From: Dioscorea cayenensis subsp. rotundata
Taxonomy: Eukaryota; Streptophyta; Magnoliopsida; Dioscoreales; Dioscoreaceae
Direction: 5' to 3'
Length of the DNA: 64,000 bases
Assembly: GCF_009730915.1 (NCBI RefSeq)
Contig: NC_052488.1
Coordinates: 20,888,305-20,952,304, forward strand
Below, in pieces: positions 25,983-38,001 of this stretch. The notes under the pieces were generated by a model. It ran no database searches, was not told where the DNA came from, and saw only the letters and a program-made list of their open reading frames with translations. The translations under genes were made by a program, and so were the position numbers. The first letter of the stretch is position 1; each line of letters opens with the position of its first letter.

Positions 25983-27590
25983 TAATTGACAAACCATTTA
26001 TCGGTGAGTTGATCTATTAACATTAAATTTTTAACATTGAATTTCTTACCTAAAATACTTATAATATTATAAAGAGACAGATTTAAATTTAAATTCACAC
26101 ATAATTATGTTGTACTCCACATGGGTGCACGCCACAGTTATTCATTCACATTTTAATATATATATATATAATTCCAATCAACTTAATATAAAAAAAAACA
26201 AACTGATAAATTTTTGTTGTTTGAAAGAGGACATGGAAAAAGAGGACATCCCATAGAATCAAATGTGACGCTCGTTTTATTTATTTATTCATTTATTTGG
26301 CAGAGTAAGACAGATGCTGTCCTTGGTACTTTAATGACAGATTTAATAAAAATAAATAAATAACTTTAATGATGAATATTGTCAGGGTACGATTTCAGCA
26401 GTGTTCTTTGTCCTTCCCCGACTAAATTTGGTGTACATCGTGCCAAGTTTAATAGCTGGTTTGGTAAAATGAATCATTAAATTTATAGATTTTTTTTTGG
26501 ACTTTTATTATAATTTTTGAATTGATATGATCTTCAAAATGGATTTGATTCTGATTCATGTTTTATACATTTTTTTATTATTGAGAAAATTCTTCTAATC
26601 AAAATATCTAAAAGTAATTAAAATTGATATTGGACTGAATGATTTCAATCGCTTAAGTTTTTCTTGTAACATGATTATGTCAATTTAGGTTAACTATAAC
26701 ATCAAGAAAAAAACAAATATAAAGAAAAAAAGATTTATAAAAATCAAACTCAGTTTAATTTTAATTAAACTATATAAATGGACTAGCAAACAACTTGAGT
26801 CTTGAGTGATTGATATGATCAAATAGACACAAAAACTATAATGACCATGTGACTAGAGGTACATCAAATGTGTACATTTGAGTTTGATGGTGTAACAAAT
26901 TGGATTAAATCTTGAACCACCAGTGATCATGTGTTTTAAACTTTAAAATGGTCACATAAGCTTCAAACTTCTTTTTTTTTTTTTTTAAATAAAATAAAAT
27001 ATTAATTTAATGTTCTTAGTCTTTGTTTAATTACTTGATGACACTACAAGGTTGTCGATGTGCTTAAGACATACTCCCTTAAATATATATATATATAAAC
27101 TTGAAATTATACATATATCATCTTAAAGCCTCCTTTCTACCCTAAAAAGTCTGATTAACAGGAAATGAAAAATGGATGAAATATATCTTGCAATTACATC
27201 TAAAAAAGAATTTAAAATATATTATGAGATATAACAATTTATAAAATAAATTTAAATTTTGAATATATACGCTCACCTATGATTATACCTATACATCTAA
27301 CAAAAACATTAAAAAAAATAAATAATTCAAGAAAGCGATTAACAAAAATGAATAAAATAATTCAATAATTTATTAAATAACCCATAATTAATTATCTATA
27401 TAAAATCTCAAATCTTCTCCTATGTATAGAAATATTTTACAAAAATATATGTGATTTCATATTCAAAAGATTTTAACAGTCACTTTCATATTAGTAGCTA
27501 ACCACTCAACTCAATTAGCAAATATCATATTCTTTGTAAAAACAAATTGATTAAACATGGATATGGTAATTTATTCCTTTTCTAACTCAC

Positions 27591-27833
27591 AGGTCTAACC
27601 AATGGTCAAATGGTCTATTAATAGACAAATTTTTATTAAACTTCATCACAAGTAAGAGTGAGAATTTCGAACTATGAATGAAGGCACATTTTTAGGAATA
27701 TAAATAATGATTGTGTGCGGATGATTTGAGCCTATGTGTGCATGAGCCCTAACCCCACTTGATCCGCTGAGACTTATATATGCTCATGTTTTTCTTAACG
27801 GTCTAGTAGCTCATTTTGGTTTAAAAAAAAAAA
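27591..27833 (+). repeat. SINE-like repeat, copy 2
   Basis: Diverged copy of the element at 1450-1650, ending in an A-rich tail of 13 A at about 27821-27833. The order is: TGGTCAAATGGTC, a diverged B-box AATTTCGAACTATG, GATTGTGTGCGGATGA, CCCCACTTGATC and TTCTTAACGGTC. The 3' A tail supports retroposition. No target duplication was established. Confidence 0.5.
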
Positions 27834-28096
27834 AAGTCGAAGTTCTAGAGCGTGAGCGCACTCTGGTGTATATGCATATATATATATATATATAGGCAAT
27901 AAATCAGCTGCGAACGTCCGCAGGTGAGCACAGTGTTCATAACTGTGCTACAATGAGTTCAGAAGTAAATAGACCGGGGTAAAACATAATTTATACAAAA
28001 AGCATTACTCTATCTAACCAATGATAATCAAACCATAAAATGATAAATAGAAGATAAACACAGCCACAAAACCAATGAAATAGAGATATTGATATA

Positions 28097-28323
28097 CTCC
28101 TTTTGTTCCTTTTTATATGTTTATCTGTCATGATTAACCAAATCTTACATATCAAAAAATTTAGTTATTTCACAAAATTTTATACAAAATTAATTATTTT
28201 TTCAAATTACCCCTAATTTATATTTTCACATTTTTTTTTCATATTTAATTTTAATAAGAAAATTAAATAGTGTTAAAGGTAATTTTAAAAAAATAATAAT
28301 AAATACTTTTTAATATTAGAAAA
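28097..28323 (+). mobile_element. Stowaway-like MITE, copy A (3' end missing)
   Basis: Begins after TA with CTCCTTTTGTTCC. Its interior matches the inverted interior of copy B and of copy C. It runs straight into copy B without its own right terminal repeat, so copy B probably inserted into it or deleted its end. Confidence 0.6.
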
Positions 28324-28325
28324 TA

Positions 28326-28652
28326 CTCTCTCTGTTTTTATCTGTTATAAACCCGTATTTCTTTTTATATGTCATTTTTAAACATTAAAAAATATTTTTT
28401 TTCTCAAAATTACCCTAATACTTTATTCAATTCTCATATTAAAATTTAATATGAAAAATTTAATATGAGAAAAAAATATGAAAGTATAAATTAGGGTTAA
28501 TTTTGAAAAGATAACTAATTTTTTATTAAATTATGTGAAATAACCAACGTTTTTAGTACATAAGATTTGGTTATTCACTACATATAAAATAAAACAAAAA
28601 AAATAACTGATAAAAAATATGAATTTGTACAGATAAAAAAGAACAGAGGGAG
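28326..28652 (-). mobile_element. Stowaway-like MITE, copy B (complete, 327 bp)
   Basis: Flanked by TA on both sides (28324-28325 and 28653-28654). The left end reads CTCTCTCTGTTTTTATCTGT. The inverted right end begins CTCCCTCTGTTCTTTTTTAT and continues to TCTGT. The CTCCCTC-type termini and TA target duplication are hallmarks of Stowaway (Tc1/mariner-derived) MITEs. There is no coding capacity. Confidence 0.8.
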
Positions 28653-28654
28653 TA

Positions 28655-31600
28655 ATTACCAATTCCCAATCCTTACTGCAAAATTAGCTCCATATGAAAA
28701 GAAAATAAATTGTGAAGTCTCTGCATAGATTGAAGTGCTGGGTGATAACTACTTTTCAATACAATTAGCCAGGCACCTCAATTTAAGGAACTGCAATAGA
28801 TCCAACAAGATATTAAAGCAAGGAAAACTATATATTATTTATTTATTTATTTTTCCACACATCACTACTTCCAAGAATATTTTATTCTACAAGGACATAC
28901 TGATCAACTAAATTGCACTAAATGCATGCATCTAATAGTCCCAAGTATCAGTTGAATTGTGCCATGAAAGCTTTACTCCAACCAACAGCACTAAATAATG
29001 ATGAATAATGATGGCATCATATGTAGAGATCCATGACTGAATTATTAAAGAGTTTTAGGTAAAGGTTCACTGAATGAAAGTAGCATAAGAAACAGAGGTC
29101 AAAAGAGTACATATAGATATGGCATAGACAACACTGATCATTCCAGCATCCAAGCCGTAACACAAGCAAATGAATCACCAAAAGTAGCCCAGCAATAAAG
29201 AAAAAGAAAAGAGACACTGACCAAGCAATCAAAGACAAGCATTGACAACAAACAGCCTCATAGCTTTCAATGGCTGAAATAAGTTTTGAGTTAAGTAATC
29301 CTTTCTGCAATGAGCACAAATCAGGGGAGAACAAATAACATAAAAAGAAGCACAAGTAAAGGGCAAAGAACAATGCACATATCTGCTAAAATCCACCTTA
29401 GGGAAGCTACAATGATGAATCTCAAAATAATTATAATTAAATTACACTACAAGAATTTGGTTCATCACATCAACAATAACTACCAAAACACAACAACATT
29501 CTGTGAGTGTCAAAAGCATCATACCCCCAGAAGAAATTTGATGGAAAGATCAACCATGTCATCCAATAGAATGTTTATCAAAGCCATTTAAACAATCCCA
29601 CTAAATTACCAGATCTCTATGGAACCTTTTACTGCCAGTTTTGTATATTTTAACATACTCAAATTTATGCATGAGAAATGTAAAAAATAAGAAGGCAATT
29701 GCTTCATGTCAAAAGACTCAAACTAAACTTGTTATAAAGGATAAAAAATTGATGTTCCCTATGATCTTATTTCCCGCTTCCACTTATCTTCTGGGCCCTC
29801 CACCAAAATCATCATCCTTTTGTATGCCATGGCCCATGAATGTCCTCCAAATGGTCAGTTCATTCCCACCCAATACAAAAGAATTACTCTTTTATCACAC
29901 CCTTACTACTAAAAAGTCAAAAGTATCATTGCAAAATTCAATCTGGTCACCACTAGCAAAGAAACAGTGAAAGAACAAACCAATGGGCTCTAACAACACT
30001 CATTCCAAAATCCAATAGGGATATCTAGAAGTAAAAGAAATAAAGAGAAAGAAAAACCACATGTCAATATACACATGTTTCACCAAATTCTGGGCTACAT
30101 CAATAGGCACACCAAAGCCAAAATCGGCTATATAAAAAGATTATAAGAGTTTAAGGAGAACCACTCCTATGAATTTGGGAACAAAAACCCAACAAACCCT
30201 GATTAACAGAATTCAACTTCTTACTAACATCGACCATATTGATGAACATGAACATTACACTTCTTCTACGTCTAAACTATATGAAATCACAATCCCTTTG
30301 GATACAAGAGATAACCAAATGAACCTACCTCCTTTCAACCTGAGAAGAAACAGAAAACCTCTCTTGCAAAAAGGATTTTTGCACTCTTTCTACCTATTGT
30401 CATATATGATATAGATAGCCAGTCATACAAAACATATTCCCAAATACCTTATCCAACACATTACATTTGCAAACAATCAAAAAAGAAACTTGAACTAAGA
30501 TTAGCATCAGCATACATGACCAATGAAACCCGCATCAGACATGGTGATCTAGGATAAGCGCGAATAAAAAGTATATTACTAGGCTAAGCAATAAAATATA
30601 ATTTGCAAATTAAAAAAAAATATACAAGTATCAGTAACTAGTTATTGATGTGCAATGTTCATCCACCAGCTCTGACACTTCAACTTACCATCTTGTGCCA
30701 ATTTGACAGGGAAAACGACCATCACCATAGGATCCTAAAAGTGAAGCAAGCTCTGTGTACTTTGATAACAACTAATTGCTATGTATTAAGGAAGCTTTAA
30801 AAAAACAGCTATAACCATTTCACATACATTGAAGGCAAAAGCCATTCCTGGAAGTTCTATATGTAAAATGGTCTGCATCCAAAAGAGAAATGAGATGTGA
30901 AGAAAGGATACTGAAAAATTATAAAGTGCTTCACTAAGAAATAAACAGACCACACTTAAGACCACTAGTGTTTCAAGACACTATCCGAAAAAAGAACCAA
31001 AGAATTCAAAAATAAGTCCAAGATGATTACAATGTTAATTTAAATATTATTTAGATTAATTTTTTAAGAAATTAATTTAGATTTAGATTTAAATCAACTA
31101 TTATGTTCTATACCTTCTTGATTATTAAAAACATGTGTTAATTCTAATTAGTTGGATATTGACCTATTTGATTTTGTGAATACCTAAACATAAAGAGAAG
31201 AACAGAGTAAATTGGAAATACCGCTGTGTTCTTCAAGGGTGAGATTAAACATTCTGCTCATATAAATATCTACTGCTAGAAGTATGCATCCTTGCTTCCA
31301 CTTATTAATTATGCAATTAACATGACATTTATCGTACTCTTCAAATTTTGAGAACATACAAAACTACAAGAAGAAAAACACAGCTTAACATCTCAACAAT
31401 CCATGAAAAAAACATAAAATCTAAAACATATTCAAGAACCAAAACAATTTTCATCAATAAACCTTAAGAAACAGTCAGCAATGAATGACATATTGTTTAC
31501 AATAAGAAATTTAGAGGAAGCACCAAAAGAACACCAGACTCCCTCAATTCCTTCCCTCCCTTGTTTTATTTGATTCAATAATTTTCAAGTACACCTTTTT

Positions 31601-31963
31601 ACAAGACAACATTACAATATATATAGAGAAGACATAGGCAAGAAGGCCATAATCTGCCTCATATACTACTATCCAAATTTAGCTTGACTATTTCTATGTT
31701 TGCATAGTTTTACAAGGCAACAAATAGTGGTGAAATCTTCAGATTTAGAACCTCCAGCTTACTTCAACAATGACCTGGTGCAGGATACGCCAATACATAT
31801 CATCAAATCCCTAAATGAAGATTTCTAGCTTCAATGGCGATAGATAAATCTAACACATCCTAACCAAACTTTTCAAGAAACAGATGGCTAAAAACAATAA
31901 ATCATAAAGAAAAACACTAGATCGTGTAAAAAAAACCAGAAATCTAAATTTTCTCACCGATTA
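28655..31963 (-). other. Possible spliced transcription unit of unknown nature (body)
   Basis: Downstream of the TATA-containing promoter at 32195-32210, this minus-strand stretch has several short segments bounded by plausible splice sites. Examples are about 30879-30835 (reading ILHIELPGMAFAFN) and about 30735-30690 (reading DPMVMVVFPVKLAQDG). A segment near 29880-29793 reads NELTIWRTFMGHG and runs to a stop codon. I cannot join them into one protein with certainty and recognise no family. It could be a small-exon protein gene, a long non-coding RNA, or chance. Confidence 0.25.
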
Positions 31964-31964
31964 C

Positions 31965-32170
31965 CAGATGTGAGAAATCCCAGCAAAGATGGATCATCTG
32001 AGAACCTCGGAAACGCAAAGATCTGCACACCAGATCATCGGAAAACAAACAACTGATTGAAGGAAGACGAAATGGGTGATCGAAGGAGAGATACGACCTT
32101 CTCGATTGCATTCTCGATCAATCCATAGCTCCGCCTCGGCGTCCAGAGACGATGCGTCTTGGAGAAGAAG
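31965..32170 (-). ncRNA. Candidate 5' exon of an unidentified minus-strand transcript
   Basis: GC-richer block in AT-rich surroundings, starting about 30 bp after a TATA box and ending at a donor CATCTG|GTAATC. It contains a short ATG frame that stops after about 18 codons (starting MASSPRRIVSGRRGG) and a second frame starting MQSRRSYLSF that stays open to the donor. It may be a leader with an upstream ORF or a non-coding RNA exon. No homology is recognised. Confidence 0.3.
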
Positions 32171-32194
32171 CCATAAGATCATCAAAGAAAGGAA

Positions 32195-32210
32195 ACACTG
32201 ATATTTATAG
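32195..32210 (-). promoter_or_regulatory. TATA box of the unidentified minus-strand transcript
   Basis: The minus strand reads CCCTATAAATATCAG, a near-ideal plant TATA box. It is followed about 30 bp later by the GC-richer block described as a 5' exon. Confidence 0.5.
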
Positions 32211-32259
32211 GGAGAGCTTGAGGCGGTGCTCTGGTTACACACGTGTCACGCTTTTGGCG

Positions 32260-32994
32260 GGAAGAAAGCATTTCAAATGTGAAGTTATAAATTTCAAATT
32301 TATTTTATTTTTTAAATTATATAAATATTATTAATGTTAGATATTTTGATTAGTCGTGTATTAAATAAATTAATTTTTCTTAATCCAACCATAGATAAAC
32401 ATGAGCTAATTAATATATTTGTCATAAGATTTTTATTTTTTATAATAATTCAAATTTTAATGTGCATAAAATTAAGTTATTTTGCTGTGATGGTTATAAC
32501 AGAATTGGCTCAAGTCATAAAAAATATAAGTTCACACTGAATTTGGGTTTAACAGAAGATTCGGTTCATTAATGATATATTATAATATTAAAAAAAATAT
32601 TTTTAGTAGTTTTTATTTTATTGTTAAAATGGTAATATATAGATATTTGTGTTTTAATAAGTCATTAAACTAAAGTTATATTATTAATATAAAAATTATA
32701 TAGATAAATTAATAATTAGCTAGAACAATTTAATTAATTTTGAAAATCCAAAAATTAAATTTTAAAAATGAGATTATTAATCGACATATTCTTTGGTTGG
32801 CACATGTGCGAACAGATCCTAGATCCTCAAGCTCGCAAATCTTGGTACTTATCCACCGTCCGATGATCTTAAGATTAGTTCTCAAAACTCTGATCCCGAG
32901 GCAACCTTGCGGCTGATAGGATGGTTATCCCCTTCGTCTTCCATCGTGGTCTCAACTAAGGTTCCCGGCTGCGACGAGCTCCGGCGTAGCAGCA
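32260..32994. other. AT-rich spacer and promoter of the sterol 3beta-dehydrogenase gene
   Basis: AT-rich to about 32790, then rising GC up to the start codon at 32995. The last 100-150 bases are probably the promoter and 5' untranslated region of the downstream gene. No other feature is seen. Confidence 0.55.
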
Positions 32995-35900
32995 ATGGCA
33001 GCGGAAGCAGGCGGTGGAGAAACTGAGCGGTGGTGCGTAGTCACTGGAGGAAGAGGCTTCGCGGCGCGGCACTTAGTGGAGATGCTTCTGCGATCCCAGC
33101 AATGGCGGGTTAAGATCATGGATCTCGGGCCATCCATCAAGCTCGAACCCCAAGAGGAGGAAGGGACCATTGGCCAGTCCCTTGCCTCCGGTGATGCCGT
33201 CTATGTGTCCGCCGATCTTCGCAATAAAGCCCAACTCATCAAAGGTACTGAAATTAGTGAGGGGAAAATTGGGATCTTTGGGGATTTTAAAGTTAAATTT
33301 TTATTTTTTTTTTGCTGAAAACTATAGCTTTGTTGAGTGACTTTAATGAAGTGAAATGAGGTATTAAATGCTTCAATCTTAAGAGTGATCCTATTGACTT
33401 TTCATAGCACTGATTTTTCATGCTAGTTTGAGATTTATCTTTGTTTTTATGATCGAAAGGCTCAAAATTTTCATTTTTAGCGTTCCGAGTGTGATTTCAT
33501 TAATGCAGCATTTTCAAACCTTTTGTTTTAAATTTTTAATGCATTTCTCGCTATTTGCAGCATTTGAAGGGGCAGAGGCCATTTTCCACATGGCTGCTCC
33601 GGATTCATCGATCAACAACTATCAGCTTCATTATTCAGTAAACGTGGAAGGTTAGCTAATCTGGGTTTATGTGTTTTGTTTTATTTATTTTTATTTTGAT
33701 CAAAATTGGTGGGAAAGAATTGGTTTTCAATATGGACGTCATTGAACTTATTTGGTTCTTTTTGTGTGTGCTTGTTTATAGGAATGAAGAATGTTATTGA
33801 TGCTTGCATTGAGTGCGATGTTAAGAGACTAATCTGTACTAGCTCGCCTAGTGTTGTCTTTGATGGTGTTCATGGACTTTTTAATGTTGACGAGTCCATG
33901 CCATACCCAGAAAAGGTTGTGATTCCTATGTGTTCTGATTTTTTCTCAAATGAATGATGTTATGATGCTTTACAAACAAGGTCAAGCTTTCGTCTTACTA
34001 GCTCAGGATATTTGTTCCATTTTTTAACTTCTGGCCTTTCAGTTCAATGATGCCTATTCTGAGACAAAATCTGAAGGTGAAAAACTGGCACTCAAGGCTA
34101 ATGGTAAAAATGGACTTTTAACATGCTGTATACGTCCTAGTAGCATCTTTGGTCCTGGTGATAGGCTGTTGGTGCCCTCTCTAATTGCAGCTGCAAAGGC
34201 TGGGAAGTCTAAGGTAATATTACTGTTCAAGAACTATTATTTTTTTCAACTTTTAGGATTTCCTCTTTTATTTTAGGTATATAGAGAACTTCTATAGTAC
34301 CTGCATATGGGTGGAAACAAGTGGCTGTTAGATAATATATGTTGCTAACTTGCATTAGAATTATTCATTCTTCGGGGAGTGCATGCTTGATGCTTTCCTT
34401 TTGATAAAAGCTATGATTGCCAAGATAAACTCACATGTCTTACGTAGTTTCTTTCTACCAATCTTTCCTGTCAGTTCATCATTGGTGATGGTAATAATGA
34501 GTATGATTTCACGTATGTTGAGAATGTGGCATATGCCCATGTATGTGCCGAACGGACTCTAGCCTCCGGAGGTTTAAGTGCAGAAAAAGCAGCTGGCCAG
34601 GTATTGCATTTTGTCAGTTTTGATTTTATTGATAGGTTATTAACATGAACTTTCTGCAGGCCTACTTTATAACAAACATGGAGCCTATAAAATTTTGGGA
34701 GTTCATGTCCCGGATTCTTGAAGGTCTTGGATACGAGAGGTATATGAAATATTCTTGATGTGTGATTCATGCCCTTTATGAAAATATTGTTATTAAATAC
34801 CCTGATGGCTCAAACATGTGTAGGTAGACGGATCAGTTCGTACACATTTTTTTTTTCTTTGGTTTGATTTCTATTTTCTTAACTTGTTACATTAGTTTGC
34901 TCATTTGGTGGGATTTTCTGTTGGACACAGGTATGTGGAATTGAGAGTAATGCTAATAGTAGTTTACTCCATATTTGGTCATGGGTTATTCTCTAATAAA
35001 TATTAAAGTCTGTGCTTAGATTTTAGGCCACAATGATATGGTTTATAACAAGTCATTCCTACTTCTTATAGTTATCTAACTACTCTGTTGGCTAGGACTT
35101 CTGTTTATATCTGTCAAGCTATTTATCTGGCTAAAAGTATTTTATACACAGTATCACAAATGCTATATTTTTCCTGTTCGCTCAAGTTCCTGTTTGTTTG
35201 ATGGTTTTGACTGTCTTCATGGTCCTGTTTATTTGATGGTTTTGACCGTCATGGATAGCTGTACCTATATAGTCAAGCTCTTTATATTTGCAGGCCAAGA
35301 ATGAAAATTCCTGCCTCTGTTATTATGCCAATCGCCCATTTGGTTGAGAGGACCTACAAGATGCTTGCTCAGTACGGAATGCGGGTCCCTCAGTTGACAC
35401 CTTCTCGAGTCAGACTTCTCTCATGTAACAGGACATTTAACTGTTCAAAAGCTAAATCACTGCTGGGCTACGAACCTGTTGTCTCACTCGAGGTTTTTCT
35501 TCCACTTGCTTTTTTGGTTTCTGTTCTTTCTGGAGTCAGACAATGGTCAACTTGTGACGATAGTGAGTTCCTTGTATATTAACTGTAGAACGGGCTGAAG
35601 AGGACAGTTGAGTCATATCCTCAGTTGAGAGCTGAGGAGAAAACCCGAATGATATCTAAAGCTTCTGCTTACCTTGGAAATGGAAACAGTATGCATGTGT
35701 TAGATATCTTTTTCGAAATTCCATTTGACTTATCCTGTAACTAATGCACTTCACTACTATGTTCCAGTTGCCAATGCACTTCTGTGGAAAGACAAGAAAC
35801 AAACACTTACGATTTTGCTGCTCTTGGCGACTATATATTACTACTTTTTCACATCTGGTTTTACCTTCATCAAAGCCACTGCAAAGCTTCTCTCTGTGGT

Positions 35901-36955
35901 TGCGCTATTCTTGTTCATCCATGGAATGCTTCCTGAAAAGATGTATGTTTCCATATTTTCTACATTAGTTTTTCGTCCTATCACTTACCTTTGAATAGCC
36001 TTTAAACTCTTTCATTTTGGCCTAGATTACCATTTGTAGAATTATCTTTGTGAAGGGTAGATTCAATATTCTCATTTGCATCAATCAAGTATTTAATTGC
36101 CTCCAAAGTCTCAATGTGCTTTTAGAGGCATACAAAAAAGTTACTGTTCTTTTTTTAAGAAGAAAATATCTTGCTTTTTGTACTTCTGTAAGTTATGAAT
36201 CCTGAATTTCTTGATTCATCCCGTGCTGCATTCCACTTGTACTATGCTTTAATTAAGAAATTCTCCAATCACCTTTGCACTCGATGTTTTGCATGAAGGC
36301 CTCTCTAGATTATAGCTTGTTCAGTAACTCATTAAGCTACTTATGGTGATTTTTGTTGTGGCAGATTTAGTTACAAAATTGAGAAAATTTCACCTACTTA
36401 TTTTCACCTATCGGAAGAGAAATCACAGTGCCTTGCTTATTCTGTCACTTCTTCGTGGAATTCTGCCATTGGCATAGTAAGATCTCTTTGCAGGGGAAAG
36501 GACTGGCCCTTATTTCTGAAGGTATGTTGATGTGGTTGTATCTTTTATGAACACATATGCCGCTATCTTTATTTTACAATTGATCGTACGGGATGTGGAG
36601 CCGTCAGATGTTTATCTCTTTACATTCCCATAAGTTTTCTAATGTTTCCTAGTTTCTTTGAAATTCAACAGGTGTTTTTCATGCTATTAGCCCTCAGCTT
36701 CTTTGCATCGATGTCATTTCAGAGCATTTTCAAACTAGGTTCATACTATTCTCTATATGATTTTGTTCATGTGTTAAAATAGGAATTGAAACTAATGTAC
36801 TTCTGCATTGTATTGCAGCCATTCCATTTTTGTTCATTGTGTTCATTGTATACGAGAAATGGGAGGATGAAATCGATGGTGTTGTTCATAACATTTGGTC
36901 ACGCACTATGAAATTGAAGGCCAATGTCACGAAGAAACCTATAAAGCAACACTGA
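32995..36955 (+). CDS. Sterol 4alpha-carboxylate 3beta-dehydrogenase/decarboxylase with C-terminal reticulon domain
   Basis: Twelve exons in phase: 32995-33244, 33561-33650, 33782-33915, 34043-34213, 34475-34600, 34660-34739, 35294-35492, 35589-35688, 35768-35942, 36365-36521, 36672-36738 and 36819-36955. They encode about 561 residues. The N-terminal extended-SDR domain has VTGGRGFAARHLV (GxxGxxG NAD binding, residues 17-29) and the YSETK catalytic Tyr163/Lys167. A substrate segment follows, reading RPSSIFGPGDRLLVPSL. From about residue 384 the sequence becomes a reticulon-homology region: LLWKDKKQTLTILLLLATIY, two long hydrophobic hairpins, and a basic tail ending KKPIKQH. This layout matches Arabidopsis 3beta-HSD/D2 (also listed as a reticulon-like protein). 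It acts in sterol C-4 demethylation at the ER, and the RHD anchors it in the membrane. It converges with LSM1. Confidence 0.92.
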
Positions 36956-38001
36956 TCCTCGTAAAAATTAGGTGATTTCAGGGTTTTAATGTAGCAAAAT
37001 GTATGAGATTTTCGGTGCATCAGAAAGCACTCTGCCATTCGCTTGCAGTCTGTAAGTCTGATGCGACGTTTTGAAACCGTGTTGTGTTGTGTTCTCTTAG
37101 TTTGCTGCACCAGCATTGTGTTTTTAAGAACCGATATTGTCACCCTGGTATTTTATTATTCACTTCTGAGTCTCATCTTGCAGGTTTATAATGTGCTAGA
37201 TTTTGATGAATTAAACTGTTTGTGGTTTAATGTTTATCAGTTTATGTTATGGTTTTGTGGTTGTGGCTGTGCAGACCATGATCTGGAAGAAATTATGAAT
37301 TGAGAAGAGGGTTGCAAAAAACTGAAGGAACAGGCATGCTACTTTTTATTCATGATAAACTGAGATTTGAATAAATATATTTCTTTTATGAGACATTTCT
37401 AAGTATTTTTTTGTATTTATACACATAAAAAATATTTGAGAGGACAAAAGGCCAAATATATATTTAAGATGGTCTTTTTAATATAATTATTATTCATAAA
37501 GTGGCAGTATAATAGCTATTATTAATCACAATATTTACCAAAAATTCTCAAATTTTCAGAAAGCATAAGCTTTAAAAAGGCGTGTGTACATATATAAGGA
37601 ATTCTCAGTTGAAATTTTTTTTCTCTATTTGATGCTCAAGATTATGGCAAATTGGCACCTCAAAGAATTTGAATTTGAAGAACTTTCAATATTTTATTTT
37701 TCAAATTTACTAGATTTAAACCCTCAATAACCAATTTATTATCTCAATAAAAAAACAAGGATCTCACTGAGAAGTGAGAACTCCCTCCCTGCATTCAAAG
37801 ACTAGCTGACTAGCATGGCAGCTTCACCACCAACAATGTCCAATTCTAAGTACTTTAAAGTTTCTGTCTATTAACTCTGCAGCAGCTAATGAATGACGAT
37901 GACGATGAGCAAAAGTCGTGGGCTTTCAGTGACATCATTTCTGAAACAAACCGCGATAAAATTTGCGGCATAGTGGAAATAATCAAGCCCAGCAGCAGCT
38001 C
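36956..38001. other. Convergent 3' flanks of the sterol-dehydrogenase and LSM1 genes
   Basis: About 1 kb between two converging genes. It should hold both 3' untranslated regions and polyadenylation signals. The open frames here look like read-through of untranslated sequence, and no conserved motif is visible. Confidence 0.6.

Larger units (their letters stand above)
23362..27590. other. AT-rich non-coding region
   Basis: Over 4 kb of AT-rich sequence with TA and AAT microsatellites (for example 24775-24800, TA run near 24906-24925, 25938-25982) and one MITE-like copy (about 25660-25935). Short open frames have low complexity and match no family I recognise. Confidence 0.6.

Noticed and set aside
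28997-29045. Box C/D snoRNA-like pattern (ATGATGA ... CTGA with AATAAT/ATTATT ends)
   Set aside because: Too short between boxes, the stem is pure AT, and no guide region to rRNA could be recognised.
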